DNA of 64,000 bases, from NCBI GenBank assembly GCA_041390365.1, contig JAWKQB010000003.1:806001-870000 (forward strand), in the 5' to 3' direction. Source of the DNA: Syntrophotaleaceae bacterium (lineage in GTDB: Bacteria > Desulfobacterota > Desulfuromonadia > Desulfuromonadales > Syntrophotaleaceae). Shown one piece after another: positions 32,796 to 41,727 of this stretch. Every line of letters begins with the position of its first letter. Position 1 is the first letter of the stretch. The notes beneath the pieces were generated by a model. That model searched no databases and had not been told where the DNA came from. It was given only the letters and a program-made list of their open reading frames with translations. Position numbers and translations under genes: made by a program.

Positions 32796-33758
32796 ATGCA
32801 GTGTCATCAATGCCAGGCACCAGTTTCCGCGCAGGCCCGATTCTGTGACCAGTGCGGCAGCCGTTTGAAGTCCGATAGCGAAGGGCTGCATGAACGGGCC
32901 CTGGACCAGTATCATCGGGGAAGGATCGAGGAGGCTCTGGCGTTGTGGGACGAGACAGTGGCGCGTTGTCCCGATTTCAGCATCGGCCATTACTATCGGG
33001 GGATGGCCCTGTACGATCGCGGGGATCTGGTGGAGGCCATAGCCGCTTTCCGACAGTCGCTGAACGGTACCGAGGAGCCTTTCAGAGTCCTGTTCAAGAT
33101 GGGCATGGCCCAGTACGGCCTGGGGGATCTGACCGGCAGCGTCGACAGCTTTACCCGCGCATTGAAAATCAACCCCGGAAGCGCCGAAACTCACTACCGA
33201 CTCGGTCTGACTCATCTTCGGCGTTCCGATCTGAATGAGGCCAGTGCGGCGCTCAATCAGGCCATCCGTCTCAATCCCAAATATACAAGGGCGCTGTTCA
33301 TACTCGGCATGGTTTATTCCCAGCAGGGGGAGACAGATCAGGCCATCGACCAGTTTCGCCGCGTCGTGGCGGCCAGTCCGGCCTATACGGCGGCGCTTTT
33401 CGAACTCGGCATGGCCCTGTATCGGGAATTGCGTCTGGAGGCGGCCGCTGAGGCTTTCTCTCAGGCGATCGAGCACAGCCCCCGGTTCGCGCCCGCTCGC
33501 TATATGCTTGGCGAAACCCGGCGCCGGGCCCTTGACCTGGAAGGCGCCATCGCCGCCTATGGGGAGGCCCTCGAGATCAACCCGAAGGACCTGGACAGCT
33601 GGCTGCGGCTGGCCGAATGCCAACTTCAGCAGGGGCGGCTTGCCGAAGCGCGCCATGCCCTGGATGAGGCTTTTGCCATACAGCCGAAAAATCCGGACGT
33701 TCTCTCTCTGCATCGTTTGCTGGAAGAACAGGAAAAACTGCCGAGGGAAAAAGGCTGA
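32796..33758 (+). CDS. Zinc-ribbon TPR-repeat protein
   Basis: A 320-aa protein beginning with a small zinc ribbon (CHQC at residues 3-6 and CDQC at 20-23, spaced as in zinc_ribbon_2 domains) followed by about eight tetratricopeptide repeats from residue 30 to 305. Typical TPR lines include 'AETHYRLGLTHLRRSDLNEA' and 'TRALFILGMVYSQQGETDQA'. It has no signal peptide, so it is probably a cytoplasmic protein-protein scaffold. GAGAGG precedes the ATG at 32796. It sits between pcnB and hyuA on the same strand, but no partner can be named. Confidence 0.88.
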   Translation: MQCHQCQAPVSAQARFCDQCGSRLKSDSEGLHERALDQYHRGRIEEALALWDETVARCPDFSIGHYYRGMALYDRGDLVEAIAAFRQSLNGTEEPFRVLFKMGMAQYGLGDLTGSVDSFTRALKINPGSAETHYRLGLTHLRRSDLNEASAALNQAIRLNPKYTRALFILGMVYSQQGETDQAIDQFRRVVAASPAYTAALFELGMALYRELRLEAAAEAFSQAIEHSPRFAPARYMLGETRRRALDLEGAIAAYGEALEINPKDLDSWLRLAECQLQQGRLAEARHALDEAFAIQPKNPDVLSLHRLLEEQEKLPREKG

Positions 33759-33770
33759 TAAGCTCTATGC

Positions 33771-33793
33771 TCCCTCTCGCTCAGGGAGAGGGG
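33771..33793. repeat. CCCTCTC palindromic hairpin
   Basis: CCCTCTC (33772-33778) pairs with GAGAGGG (33786-33792) around a 7-nt loop, between the TPR gene and hyuA. It has no T-run. It may be a dispersed repeat or a weak transcript-end hairpin. Confidence 0.4.
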
Positions 33794-33822
33794 ATATCTG
33801 ATAACCCCGAAAGACTTATAGA

Positions 33823-35805
33823 ATGACCCAGCAACCACCTCTGCGACTCATCGGAGCCGATACCGGCGGAACCTTTACCGACCTGGTTCTGGTGGACGGC
33901 GAAACGGTGCGCACCCATAAGCTGCCGTCCACTCCTGACGATCCCTCCCGGGCGGTGCTGCAGGGTCTTCTCCATCTGCTGGGGCAAAAAGGGGCACTTG
34001 TCTTTCATGGATCGACGGTGGCCACCAACGCCCTGCTCGAAGGCAAAGGCGCCGAGGTGGCCCTGGTGATCACAGCGGGTTTTCGAGATCTGCTCCAGAT
34101 CGGGCGCCAGAACCGGCCCGATCTTTACGCCCTGCATCCCCGCCGCCGGCAGGTTCTGGTCCCTTCGGCACGGGTAGTGGAGGTTCAGGAGCGGGTGCTG
34201 GCGGACGGAACCGTGGAGCTCCCTCTGGAGGAAGCTGAAGTGGCGCGTGTGGTGGAGCAGATTCGAAAGACAGGGTGCCGCTCGGTGGCCCTGTGTCTGC
34301 TGCACGCCTATGCCAACGGCGCCCACGAAATGCGCCTGCAGCAAGCCCTGGAGACGGCCGGATGCCAGGTGTCCGCTTCCCACAAGGTGCTGCCGGAGTA
34401 CCGGGAATTCGAACGGGCTTCGACCACGGCCGTCAATGCCGCGGTGTCGCCGGTCATGTCCCGTTATCTCGACAAGCTGCTTGCCGGTCTCGAGCAAAGA
34501 CCCTTACGCATCATGCAGAGCAACGGCGGCGCCATCATGGCCGGCACTGCGGGGAGCGAGGCGGTTCGCACGATCCTGTCCGGGCCGGCCGGAGGGATGG
34601 TGGGGGCTTTCGCCACGGCCCGGGCGGCCGGCTGCGACCGCATCATCACCTTCGACATGGGCGGCACCAGCACCGATGTCGGACTCTGCGACAGTGACAT
34701 CCCCCTGACCTCGGAGACCGTGATCGCCGGCTGGCCGGTCAAAGTGCCGATGATCGATATCCACACTGTTGGTGCCGGAGGCGGTTCCATCGCCCGGATC
34801 GATGCCGGCGGAGCGCTGCGGGTGGGGCCGGAAAGCGCGGGCGCCGACCCGGGGCCGGTGTGCTATGGGAGAGGTTGCGAAGTGACGGTGACCGATGCCA
34901 ACCTCTATCTCGGGCGCCTGAGGGCCGACCGGTTTCTTGGCGGACGCATGCCTCTGGATGGGGAAAGCTGCCGGGCAGCCCTGGAAAAACTGGCTGCGGA
35001 AGCAGGATTGGTCCCCCGGCGGCTTGCCGAAGGGATCATCGAGGTGGCCGAAGCGGCCATGGCCGGGGCTCTGCGGGTGGTGTCCGTGGCCAGGGGTCAC
35101 GATCCCCGCGATTTCACCCTGTTGCCTTTCGGCGGCGCCGGGGGCCTGCATGCCTGCGCCCTGGCCGAAATGCTGGGAATGCGGCGCATTCTGATCCCCT
35201 CTCATCCCGGACTGCTTTCGGCCGTAGGCCTGGTGCTATCCGATGCGATTCGTGATTACTCCCGCTCCATTCTGAGGCCGGGGGACATCGGCCGGGGGGA
35301 GCTTGAGGAGCTCTATCTCCCACTTATCCGACAGGCGACGGACGAAATGGCCGCCGAGGGGATCGAGGGGGATGCTCTGCATCTGGAGCAGTCCGTCGAC
35401 ATGCGCTACCGGGGACAGTCCTTCGAGTTGACGGTACCACTCTCGACCGCGTTTCACCGCACCTTTCACGACCGGTATGAGCAGCTGTACGGATATCGCG
35501 ACGAAAACCGGGAACTGGAACTTGTAACCCTGCGGCTGCGCGCCATCGGCCGTGGCCCGCGGCCCGATCTGACCCTGGGTCTCTGCACCGCCGGCGAGGT
35601 GAGGCCGGCGGCCGTCGAATCTCTGGTGATCGACGGCGAGGAGCGGCGCTGCCCGATTTACGAACGGGCCGAACTCCCCTGCGGGTCGAGGTTTTCCGGA
35701 CCGGCGCTGGTGGTGGAAGAGACCGCAACCCATCTCATCGGCATCGGCTGGCAGGTGCGGGTGGATCAGCGGGGCAACCTGCTGCTGGAAAGGTGCGGGG
35801 AATGA
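33823..35805 (+). CDS. hyuA: Hydantoinase/oxoprolinase family protein, subunit A
   Basis: A 660-aa protein of the HyuA/5-oxoprolinase/acetone-carboxylase ATPase family. The N-terminus 'IGADTGGTFTDLVLVDGE' is the first ATP-phosphate loop of the actin-like fold. 'HGSTVATNALLEGKGAEVALV' near residue 63 and 'FDMGGTSTDVGLCDSD' near 279 (second phosphate loop) are diagnostic, as is 'HTVGAGGGSIARIDAGGALRVGPESAGADPGP' region near 310-340. These proteins use ATP to open lactam or hydantoin rings or to activate carbonyls. The length fits the stand-alone HyuA type. Its stop overlaps hyuB (ATGA). The substrate is not determinable here. Confidence 0.92.
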   Translation: MTQQPPLRLIGADTGGTFTDLVLVDGETVRTHKLPSTPDDPSRAVLQGLLHLLGQKGALVFHGSTVATNALLEGKGAEVALVITAGFRDLLQIGRQNRPDLYALHPRRRQVLVPSARVVEVQERVLADGTVELPLEEAEVARVVEQIRKTGCRSVALCLLHAYANGAHEMRLQQALETAGCQVSASHKVLPEYREFERASTTAVNAAVSPVMSRYLDKLLAGLEQRPLRIMQSNGGAIMAGTAGSEAVRTILSGPAGGMVGAFATARAAGCDRIITFDMGGTSTDVGLCDSDIPLTSETVIAGWPVKVPMIDIHTVGAGGGSIARIDAGGALRVGPESAGADPGPVCYGRGCEVTVTDANLYLGRLRADRFLGGRMPLDGESCRAALEKLAAEAGLVPRRLAEGIIEVAEAAMAGALRVVSVARGHDPRDFTLLPFGGAGGLHACALAEMLGMRRILIPSHPGLLSAVGLVLSDAIRDYSRSILRPGDIGRGELEELYLPLIRQATDEMAAEGIEGDALHLEQSVDMRYRGQSFELTVPLSTAFHRTFHDRYEQLYGYRDENRELELVTLRLRAIGRGPRPDLTLGLCTAGEVRPAAVESLVIDGEERRCPIYERAELPCGSRFSGPALVVEETATHLIGIGWQVRVDQRGNLLLERCGE

Positions 35806-37382
35806 ATCCAACAGTTATCGACCCCATCCGCCTGGAAGTGATGAAGAACCGCTTCACCTCCCTCACCGAGGAGATGGGCGCGGTCCTGATGCGTACCGGT
35901 TTTTCCCCCAATATCAAGGAGCGGCGGGATTTTTCCTGTGCCCTGTTTGACGCCAACGGCGAGATGATCGCCCAGGCGGCCCACATACCGGTTCATCTCG
36001 GCTCCATGCCCTTGTCCGTAGCGGAGGCGGTGCGGCGGGGTGACCTGGAGCCGGGGGACATGATTCTGCTCAACGATCCCTATCGTGGCGGTACCCACCT
36101 GCCGGACATGACCCTTGTGACGCCGGTCTTTTTCGATGGCGTCAACCCGGCTTTCTTTCTGGCCAATCGCGCCCATCATGCCGATGTCGGCGGCATGAGC
36201 GCGGGTTCGCTGCCCCTTTCCTCGGAAATTTTTCAGGAAGGGGTTCGCGTGCCGCCGGTCAAGATCGTGCGTCGGGGGCAGATTGACCGTGAACTTTTGG
36301 CGCTGGTTCTGGCCAACGTCCGCACTCCGGTGGAACGGGAAGGGGATCTCAATGCCCAGATAGCCGCCAATCGGGTCGGCGAGCGGCGCTTGCGGGAAAT
36401 CGTGGAGGGGTATGGCCTGGCCGCAACCTGCCGCTATAGCGATGCCCTGCTCCTGTACGGCGAAAAAATGATGCGCGAGGTGATCGCTGCCATTCCCGAC
36501 GGCCGCTATCGTTACCAGGACGTTCTCGATGACGATGGTGCCGGGTCGGAGCCGGTGCCGATTCGATGCGAGCTGACAATTTGCGGTTCCTCGGCCGTCG
36601 TCGATTTTTCCGGTAGCGCTCTTCAGGTGAAGGGCTGTCTCAACGCCGTGCGGGCCATTACCCTGTCGGCCGTCTTCTATGTCTTCCGCCTGCTGGCTCC
36701 CGAGGAGATGCCGGGCAGCGCCGGGGCCATGCGCCCCATTTCGCTGAAAACCCGACCGGGAACGGTGGTTGACTGCACTTTTCCTGCGGCAGTGGCGGGG
36801 GGCAACGTCGAGACCTCGCAACGGATCGTCGATGTGCTGCTCGGCGCCCTGGCGCAGGCCCTCCCGGACAGAATTCCCGCCGCCAGCTGCGGCAGTATGA
36901 ACAATCTCACCATCGGCGGCAACGATCCCCGCCACAACCGGCTGTTCGCTTATTACGAGACAATTGCCGGCGGAGCCGGGGGAGGGCCGGCCGGGAATGG
37001 GGCGAGCGGCATTCAGACCCACATGACCAACACCCTCAATACGCCGGTGGAGGCCCTGGAGCATGCATATCCCATGAGGGTCCGGCGGTATGCCCTGCGG
37101 GAGGGTTCCGGCGGCATGGGGCGCCATGGCGGCGGCGACGGGGTGATCCGCGAGATCGAACTCTGCGCAGAGGCACGCATCACCCTGATCAGCGAGCGCC
37201 GCCTGCGGCCCCCCTTCGGCCTTGCAGGAGGTCGGCCTGGCAGGCCGGGGCGCAACGCCCTGATCAGAGCCGGCGAATGCCGGGAGCTGCCAGGCAAGAT
37301 CACAATGGAAGGCCGCCCGGGCGACCGGCTGATCATCGAAACCCCGGGCGGCGGTGGATGGGGATTAGAGGAAAACACGTGA
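35802..37382 (+). CDS. hyuB: Hydantoinase/oxoprolinase family protein, subunit B
   Basis: A 526-aa HyuB-type subunit, partner of the preceding ATPase. 'RTGFSPNIKERRDFSCALFDANGEMIAQAAHIPVHLGSM' (about residues 26-64) and 'DMILLNDPYRGGTHLPDMT' near 85 are the most conserved family regions; the latter holds metal ligands. 'NRAHHADVGGMSAGS' near 122 and the C-terminal 'RYALREGSGGMGRHGGGDGVIRE' complete the pattern. HyuA and HyuB form a heteromeric enzyme. The ATG at 35802 overlaps the hyuA stop. The pair might process 5-oxoproline or a cyclic amide from peptides. Confidence 0.92.
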   Translation: MNPTVIDPIRLEVMKNRFTSLTEEMGAVLMRTGFSPNIKERRDFSCALFDANGEMIAQAAHIPVHLGSMPLSVAEAVRRGDLEPGDMILLNDPYRGGTHLPDMTLVTPVFFDGVNPAFFLANRAHHADVGGMSAGSLPLSSEIFQEGVRVPPVKIVRRGQIDRELLALVLANVRTPVEREGDLNAQIAANRVGERRLREIVEGYGLAATCRYSDALLLYGEKMMREVIAAIPDGRYRYQDVLDDDGAGSEPVPIRCELTICGSSAVVDFSGSALQVKGCLNAVRAITLSAVFYVFRLLAPEEMPGSAGAMRPISLKTRPGTVVDCTFPAAVAGGNVETSQRIVDVLLGALAQALPDRIPAASCGSMNNLTIGGNDPRHNRLFAYYETIAGGAGGGPAGNGASGIQTHMTNTLNTPVEALEHAYPMRVRRYALREGSGGMGRHGGGDGVIREIELCAEARITLISERRLRPPFGLAGGRPGRPGRNALIRAGECRELPGKITMEGRPGDRLIIETPGGGGWGLEENT

Positions 37383-37385
37383 CCT

Positions 37386-37415
37386 ATGGGACCTATTGTG
37401 GCTTATCGGTCCCAT
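37386..37415. other. ATGGGACC inverted repeat between hyuB and ubiD
   Basis: ATGGGACC (37386-37393) and GGTCCCAT (37408-37415) pair perfectly over 8 bp with a 14-nt loop, directly behind hyuB. No T-run. It may mark the end of the hyu transcript or be a palindromic repeat. Confidence 0.4.
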
Positions 37416-37461
37416 GGCTTGATTGCTGTGAACTGCAACCTACAGGACAGGCGGTATTGAT

Positions 37462-38841
37462 ATGACTCCTCAAAGCGTAACGGATTTGCGGGACTTCTTG
37501 AAACTTCTCGAGGAACGGGGCGAGTTGCGGCGTATAGCCGTGGAAGTTGATCCGGTCGAGGAGATTGCAGCCGTGACCGATCGGGTCTGCAAAACTGTGG
37601 GCCCGCGACCGGCCCTGCTTTTCGAAAATGTGCAGGGCCATGACATTCCTGTGGCGACCAATCTTTTCGGATCCCTGAAGCGGGCCGCCTGGGCCGTCGG
37701 TCTGGAAGAGCCGGAAGAGCTGAGATCACGCTTTGCGGATGAATTGAAAAAGTTCGACGGAGGCCTGGCCAGCGACTGGCTTTTCTGGTCAATGGCCGAA
37801 GAGCAGTGGCAGCCGCGGCGAATGGCCGCAGGGGCCTGCCAGGAGGTGGTGCTCTCCGATCCCGATCTGGGCCGGTTGCCGGCACTGAAATCCTGGCCCG
37901 GTGATGGCGGCCGATTTCTGACCCAGCCGCTGGTTTTTACCAGCGATCCGAAAACCGGCCAGAGCAACTGCGGCATGTACCGGGTGCGGATTCTGGACAG
38001 CCGGAGCGCGATCCTGCACTGGCTGCCCGGATCGGGAGGAGCCCGTCACTATGCTGCATGGCAGCTGCTGGAAAAACCGATGCCGGTCTCCATCGTCCTG
38101 GGCGGGGATCCCGCCGCCATTTTTGCGGCCGGGGTTTCCCTGCCTGAAGGGGTCGAGGAGCTCTCCCTGGCCGGGTTCCTGCGTGGCCGGTCCCTGGAAA
38201 CGGTCACCTGCCTGACCAATGATCTGGAGGTTCCGGCCAGGGCCGAGTTCGTCATCGAGGGGGTGATCTACCCCGGAGAGACCTCTCTTGAAGGGGGCTT
38301 CGGCAACCACACCGGAATTTACGATCATGCGAAGCCGGCTCCGGTTCTGCGGATCACGTCTCTCAGTCATCGGCAAAATCCGTTGTATCCCGCCATTGTC
38401 ACCGGACCGCCGCCAATGGAAAGCGGTTACCTGGCCAAACTCGGCGAAAAACTCACCCTGGCCCTGCTGCAGTACGATTTTCCGGATATCGTCGATATCA
38501 ATCAGCCCTGCGATACCATATTCCATGGCGCAACCCTGCTCTCATCAAACAGGCAGACCCCTGCGGGGTTTTCCGAACTGGTTCACAGGCTCTGGGCCAA
38601 AGGACCACTGGAAAAATCCAAGCTGCTGGTCGTCTTCGATGCCGAAACCGACGTGCAGGATTTCAAAACCTGTTTCTGGAAAGCGGTTAACAGGTTCAGT
38701 GCGGAAAAGGGAATACTTGTTGACCAGGGCCGTTTGGCCATCGACGCCACCGGCTTGGGAGACCGTCCCGTCGTTTCCGGAAGATCGATGCTGGACCTGC
38801 TTGCTCAAAGGTGGCGGGAATACGGAATCGATCCGGCCTGA
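37462..38841 (+). CDS. UbiD-family decarboxylase, short form
   Basis: A 459-aa UbiD-type prenyl-FMN decarboxylase. 'DLRDFLKLLEERGELRRIAVEVDP' at the N-terminus, 'GPRPALLFENVQGHDIPVATNLFGS' near residue 49, 'NCGMYRVRILD' near 171, and 'YPGETSLEGGFGNHTGIYD' near 270 are standard UbiD blocks, with the Glu/Asp network around the last. It begins the likely menaquinone cluster, and UbiX at 41728 can provide its cofactor. In the futalosine route the UbiA/UbiD/UbiX homologues carry out prenylation and decarboxylation of dihydroxynaphthoate. Another UbiD (612 aa) is at 2338, so which copy serves menaquinone is undecided. Confidence 0.85.
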   Translation: MTPQSVTDLRDFLKLLEERGELRRIAVEVDPVEEIAAVTDRVCKTVGPRPALLFENVQGHDIPVATNLFGSLKRAAWAVGLEEPEELRSRFADELKKFDGGLASDWLFWSMAEEQWQPRRMAAGACQEVVLSDPDLGRLPALKSWPGDGGRFLTQPLVFTSDPKTGQSNCGMYRVRILDSRSAILHWLPGSGGARHYAAWQLLEKPMPVSIVLGGDPAAIFAAGVSLPEGVEELSLAGFLRGRSLETVTCLTNDLEVPARAEFVIEGVIYPGETSLEGGFGNHTGIYDHAKPAPVLRITSLSHRQNPLYPAIVTGPPPMESGYLAKLGEKLTLALLQYDFPDIVDINQPCDTIFHGATLLSSNRQTPAGFSELVHRLWAKGPLEKSKLLVVFDAETDVQDFKTCFWKAVNRFSAEKGILVDQGRLAIDATGLGDRPVVSGRSMLDLLAQRWREYGIDPA

Positions 38842-38877
38842 CCATTGCGAGGCGGTATAGAGGGTCTCCGGGCCCAC

Positions 38878-38908
38878 TTGAGATTTGTTCCGGCAAATGG
38901 TTTATAAT
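38878..38908 (+). promoter_or_regulatory. Possible promoter of cobO
   Basis: A perfect -10 TATAAT (38903-38908) with TTGAGA 19 bp upstream, ending 29 bp before the cobO start. The spacer is longer than ideal. Confidence 0.4.
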
Positions 38909-38937
38909 TTAATGGAACCAACAGGAATTCAGACACT

Positions 38938-39531
38938 ATGGCAAAAAAGGCGCAGGTGACAGAGGCTTCAAAGCCGATCAGAGTCGACCGGCTGCATCCC
39001 GAAAAGCCCCGGGGTCTGATCGTGGTCATCACCGGAAACGGCAAGGGAAAAACCACTTCGGCACTCGGAATGGCCGTCCGTGCCTGCGGACACGGTTTGA
39101 GGACGTGTATTGTGCAGTTCATGAAGGGTGACCTGTATGCCGGAGAATGGGACGGTGTCAGACAGCTCGATAAGGTTGAGCTGATCTCGACCGGCAAGGG
39201 CTTCTGCGGCATTCAGGGCAACCCCTATCCTTTTGAGGAGCACCGGGCCAATGCGCAGGAGGCGATACGGCTGGTGAAGGAGAAGATGGCGTCGGGGAAT
39301 TTTGACATTCTGATCCTGGACGAAATCAACAACGCTCTGAAGCTCAAACTGGTCGATCCCGAACAGGTTCTCGAGATTCTGCAGGACAAGCCTCCCCTGA
39401 TGCACCTGATTCTCACCGGACGGGATGCCCACCCTCGGGTCATCGAACTGGCGGATACGGTCAGCGAGGTTCGGGAGATCAAACATGCCTATCGCAAGGA
39501 TATCGAACCCCAACCGGGGATCGATTACTGA
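38938..39531 (+). CDS. cobO: Cob(I)yrinic acid a,c-diamide adenosyltransferase
   Basis: A 197-aa CobA/CobO/BtuR-type ATP:corrinoid adenosyltransferase, which attaches the 5'-deoxyadenosyl ligand to cobalt in vitamin B12 synthesis or salvage. 'ITGNGKGKTTSALGMAVRA' near residues 30-48 is the P-loop, 'QFMKGDLYAGEW' near 60 and 'DILILDEINNALKL' near 120 (Walker B) follow, and 'LTGRDAHPRVIELADTVSEV' near 158 is the closing signature. The length is typical. It lies in the run between the two menaquinone gene groups; no other cobalamin gene is in the window, so the grouping is probably positional. Confidence 0.93.
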   Translation: MAKKAQVTEASKPIRVDRLHPEKPRGLIVVITGNGKGKTTSALGMAVRACGHGLRTCIVQFMKGDLYAGEWDGVRQLDKVELISTGKGFCGIQGNPYPFEEHRANAQEAIRLVKEKMASGNFDILILDEINNALKLKLVDPEQVLEILQDKPPLMHLILTGRDAHPRVIELADTVSEVREIKHAYRKDIEPQPGIDY

Positions 39532-39569
39532 AGGCAGGTATAGAAACATGCCAGGAAAGGGGCCCAGCC

Positions 39570-40070
39570 ATGAACCGAATAAAAAATCTGCCAGCGACCT
39601 TGGTGCTTGTGACCATGGCTGCTCTGGCTTTCGGCTGCAGCCGCCATGTTTTTACGGATCAAGCCCTCTCCACCATAGATATCCCCGAAGGGTATCATGA
39701 GTTCGTTCGGGCCCCTTCCCAGCATGTCGGGCAATCGGTTCTTCTGGGAGGATTTGTCACCGATTTTGCCGTGGCTCGGGAAGGCTCCACTCTGAAGATA
39801 AAGCCTTATACCCTGGATAGCCAAGGGCGGCCCGAGCGGGTTATCGAAGATGGGGAGGAATTTTTGGCCAGGACAGACCGGGTTCTGACCCCCGAGGATT
39901 TTGGCAGAGGTCATATGGCGACCCTGATCGCCACCTATCGGGGACTGGCGACCGAGCAGAATGACGATAAGATTTATCGGCCGATGCAGTTCGAAATCAA
40001 GGATATTGTGTCCTGGCCGCGGCCGCCCCATTATCCCTACGGGTATCACTATCCGTATCGAATCTTTTGA
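39570..40070 (+). CDS. Slp-family outer-membrane lipoprotein, first copy
   Basis: A 166-aa lipoprotein with a signal ending 'LAFGCS' (Cys near residue 23). The mature domain resembles the Slp (starvation-inducible lipoprotein) family: 'HVGQSVLLGGFVTDFAVAREGSTLKI' near residue 52 is the conserved 'GxxVxWGGxI...T.LEV' block, and 'RPMQFEIKDIVSWP' closes it. It ends in a short Tyr/Pro stretch (YPYGYHYPYRIF). It is followed by a paralogue. Slp proteins are small outer-membrane lipoproteins of unclear biochemical role, in E. coli linked to carbon starvation and acid stress. Confidence 0.82.
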   Translation: MNRIKNLPATLVLVTMAALAFGCSRHVFTDQALSTIDIPEGYHEFVRAPSQHVGQSVLLGGFVTDFAVAREGSTLKIKPYTLDSQGRPERVIEDGEEFLARTDRVLTPEDFGRGHMATLIATYRGLATEQNDDKIYRPMQFEIKDIVSWPRPPHYPYGYHYPYRIF

Positions 40071-40123
40071 AAGGGGATGTTCCCTTTTTTGCAAAGCACA
40101 CCCGGCAACCACAGGAGTCAGAC

Positions 40124-40663
40124 ATGAAAAACCTCCTTACTTTTTTCGGTCTGTTGATTATGGCGGCGCTTCTTGCGGGATGCGGTTCAGTTCTGTCCGA
40201 AGATGCCCTCTCCCGGGTCAACTATGCAGTCGATTATCCACAGATCAAGGCCAATCCGGACCGGCATGTAGGCAAAACCCTTATTCTGGGCGGCATGATT
40301 CTCGAGAATAACGTGAGTAATGAAGGAACGACTCTCGAAATCCTGAAATATACCTTGGACGATCAGGACAACCCTGAAAATCCGGATGAACCGATGGGGC
40401 GTTTTCTGGCCAAAACCAGCCGCCTGCTCGATCCGAGTGTCTATGAATCGGGCCGATTGGTCACCATGACCGGTACCCTGACCGGGACCGAGGTGAAACC
40501 CCTGCAGAAAGCGAATTACACCTACCCGGTCTTCGAGATCGAGGAACTGGTTCTCGTGCCCGAAAGAACCTATCGGGATTACTATTATCCCTACTATCCC
40601 TACTACTATGATCCCTTCTACTGGCGCTATCCCTACTGGCACCGGTACCCTTACTGGTGGTAG
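40124..40663 (+). CDS. Slp-family outer-membrane lipoprotein, second copy with Tyr-rich tail
   Basis: A 179-aa paralogue of the preceding gene. The start at 40124 has AGGAG 6 nt upstream and gives a clean lipoprotein signal ending 'LAGCG' (Cys near residue 20). 'HVGKTLILGGMILENNVSNEGTTLEI' near 47 and 'YPVFEIEELV' near 135 are the Slp blocks. The last 30 residues are an extreme aromatic tail (Tyr, Trp, Pro, His in YPYYPYYY-like runs), which could form a polyproline or metal-binding or surface-adhesive extension. The two Slp genes are 53 bp apart and the pair probably arose by duplication. Confidence 0.85.
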   Translation: MKNLLTFFGLLIMAALLAGCGSVLSEDALSRVNYAVDYPQIKANPDRHVGKTLILGGMILENNVSNEGTTLEILKYTLDDQDNPENPDEPMGRFLAKTSRLLDPSVYESGRLVTMTGTLTGTEVKPLQKANYTYPVFEIEELVLVPERTYRDYYYPYYPYYYDPFYWRYPYWHRYPYWW

Positions 40664-40678
40664 GTTGAAGGTTGCTTG

Positions 40679-40779
40679 CGTTGTCAGTGAAGCGTTAGCG
40701 GAACGGTTGTCGTTGTCGTCAAAATCGATCTTAAAGGGAAATCCGATGACGACAACGATTTCGACAACGACAACGAAAG
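40679..40779. repeat. GTTGTCAGTGAAGCG dispersed palindromic repeat, copy 1
   Basis: A left part (CGTTGTCAGTGAAGCG, then TAGCGGAACGGTTGTCG) matches 47101-47140 nearly base for base. The right part carries the complement, GACAACGACAACG, so the whole can fold into a long imperfect hairpin rich in GTTGTC units. It separates slp from the prenyltransferase gene. A shortened version lies at 50259-50288. Confidence 0.7.
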
Positions 40780-40834
40780 GGTATTTCTTTTCATTTGTTG
40801 ATTTTTGTCGACCAGGGAGGAAGTTGAGCGCTTG

Positions 40835-41713
40835 ATGCAAAACGCTTTATATCGCAAGACCCGAACGGTGCTGGAGATGATCAAATTTTCCCACACCGTT
40901 TTCGCTTTTCCCTTTGCCCTTACCGGCGTTTTGCTGGTCGTGCTGGAGGAGGGCGCCTGGCCATCCTGGGGTCGGCTGGGGTGGATCTGCGCGGCGCTGG
41001 TCGGGGCCCGTTCGGGGGCAATGGCCATCAACCGGTTGATCGATATCCAGATCGATCGCGACAATCCCCGCACTGCCAACCGCCATCTGCCTTCCGGTCA
41101 GGTGACAGCCCCCGAGGCCTGGCTGCTGGTGGTTCTGTCCTTCTCCCTGCTGATGCTGGCCGCCTGGCAACTGAATCCTCTCTGTTTCTTTCTCTCCCCG
41201 ATCCTGATCGGACTGTTCATACTCTACCCCTTCTGCAAGCGCTTCACCGCCGGTTCCCATCTGATTCTCGGGCTCTGTCTGGCAGCCGCTCCCGTGGGAG
41301 CCTGGATCGCCCTGCGCGGCAATCTCGACTGGCCGCCGCTGGTGCTCGGAACGGCTGTTCTTGTCTGGGTGGCCGGTTTCGATATTCTCTATGCCCTGCA
41401 GGACGAGGACTTCGACCGAAGCTACGGTCTCTATTCCATCCCGGCCCGCTTCGGCGCGGCGAATGCCCTTGTGATGGCCAGACTGCTGCACCTGGCGATG
41501 GTTCTGCTGCTGCTGCTGCTCGGTTTCATTTCTCCCTTCGGGATCGTTTATCTGGCCGGAGTCGGAGTGGTCGGGGGCCTGCTCTTGTATGAGCATCGCC
41601 TGATCAGGGCGGATGATCTGAGCAGGCTCGATACCGCCTTTTTCGCCATGAACGGCTATATCAGCCTCTGTTTTTTCACTTTTTCACTGCTGGATGTTCT
41701 GGTCGGACGTTGA
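40835..41713 (+). CDS. mqnP: Menaquinone prenyltransferase, UbiA superfamily (MqnP-type)
   Basis: A 292-aa membrane prenyltransferase with eight or nine spans. The two Asp-rich motifs are 'NRLIDIQIDRDNPRTANRHLPSG' near residue 69 (NxxxDxxxD) and 'DILYALQDEDFDRSYGLYSIPARFG' near 188, which bind the Mg-diphosphate of the polyprenyl donor. It should join the prenyl tail to 1,4-dihydroxy-6-naphthoate in the inner membrane. The adjoining ubiX, mqnE and mqnC support this assignment over 4-hydroxybenzoate prenyltransferase. The ATG at 40835 is used here; an in-frame TTG one codon earlier has better spacing from GGGAGG and may be the true start. Confidence 0.88.
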   Translation: MQNALYRKTRTVLEMIKFSHTVFAFPFALTGVLLVVLEEGAWPSWGRLGWICAALVGARSGAMAINRLIDIQIDRDNPRTANRHLPSGQVTAPEAWLLVVLSFSLLMLAAWQLNPLCFFLSPILIGLFILYPFCKRFTAGSHLILGLCLAAAPVGAWIALRGNLDWPPLVLGTAVLVWVAGFDILYALQDEDFDRSYGLYSIPARFGAANALVMARLLHLAMVLLLLLLGFISPFGIVYLAGVGVVGGLLLYEHRLIRADDLSRLDTAFFAMNGYISLCFFTFSLLDVLVGR

Positions 41714-41727
41714 TTCAAGGAATGAAC

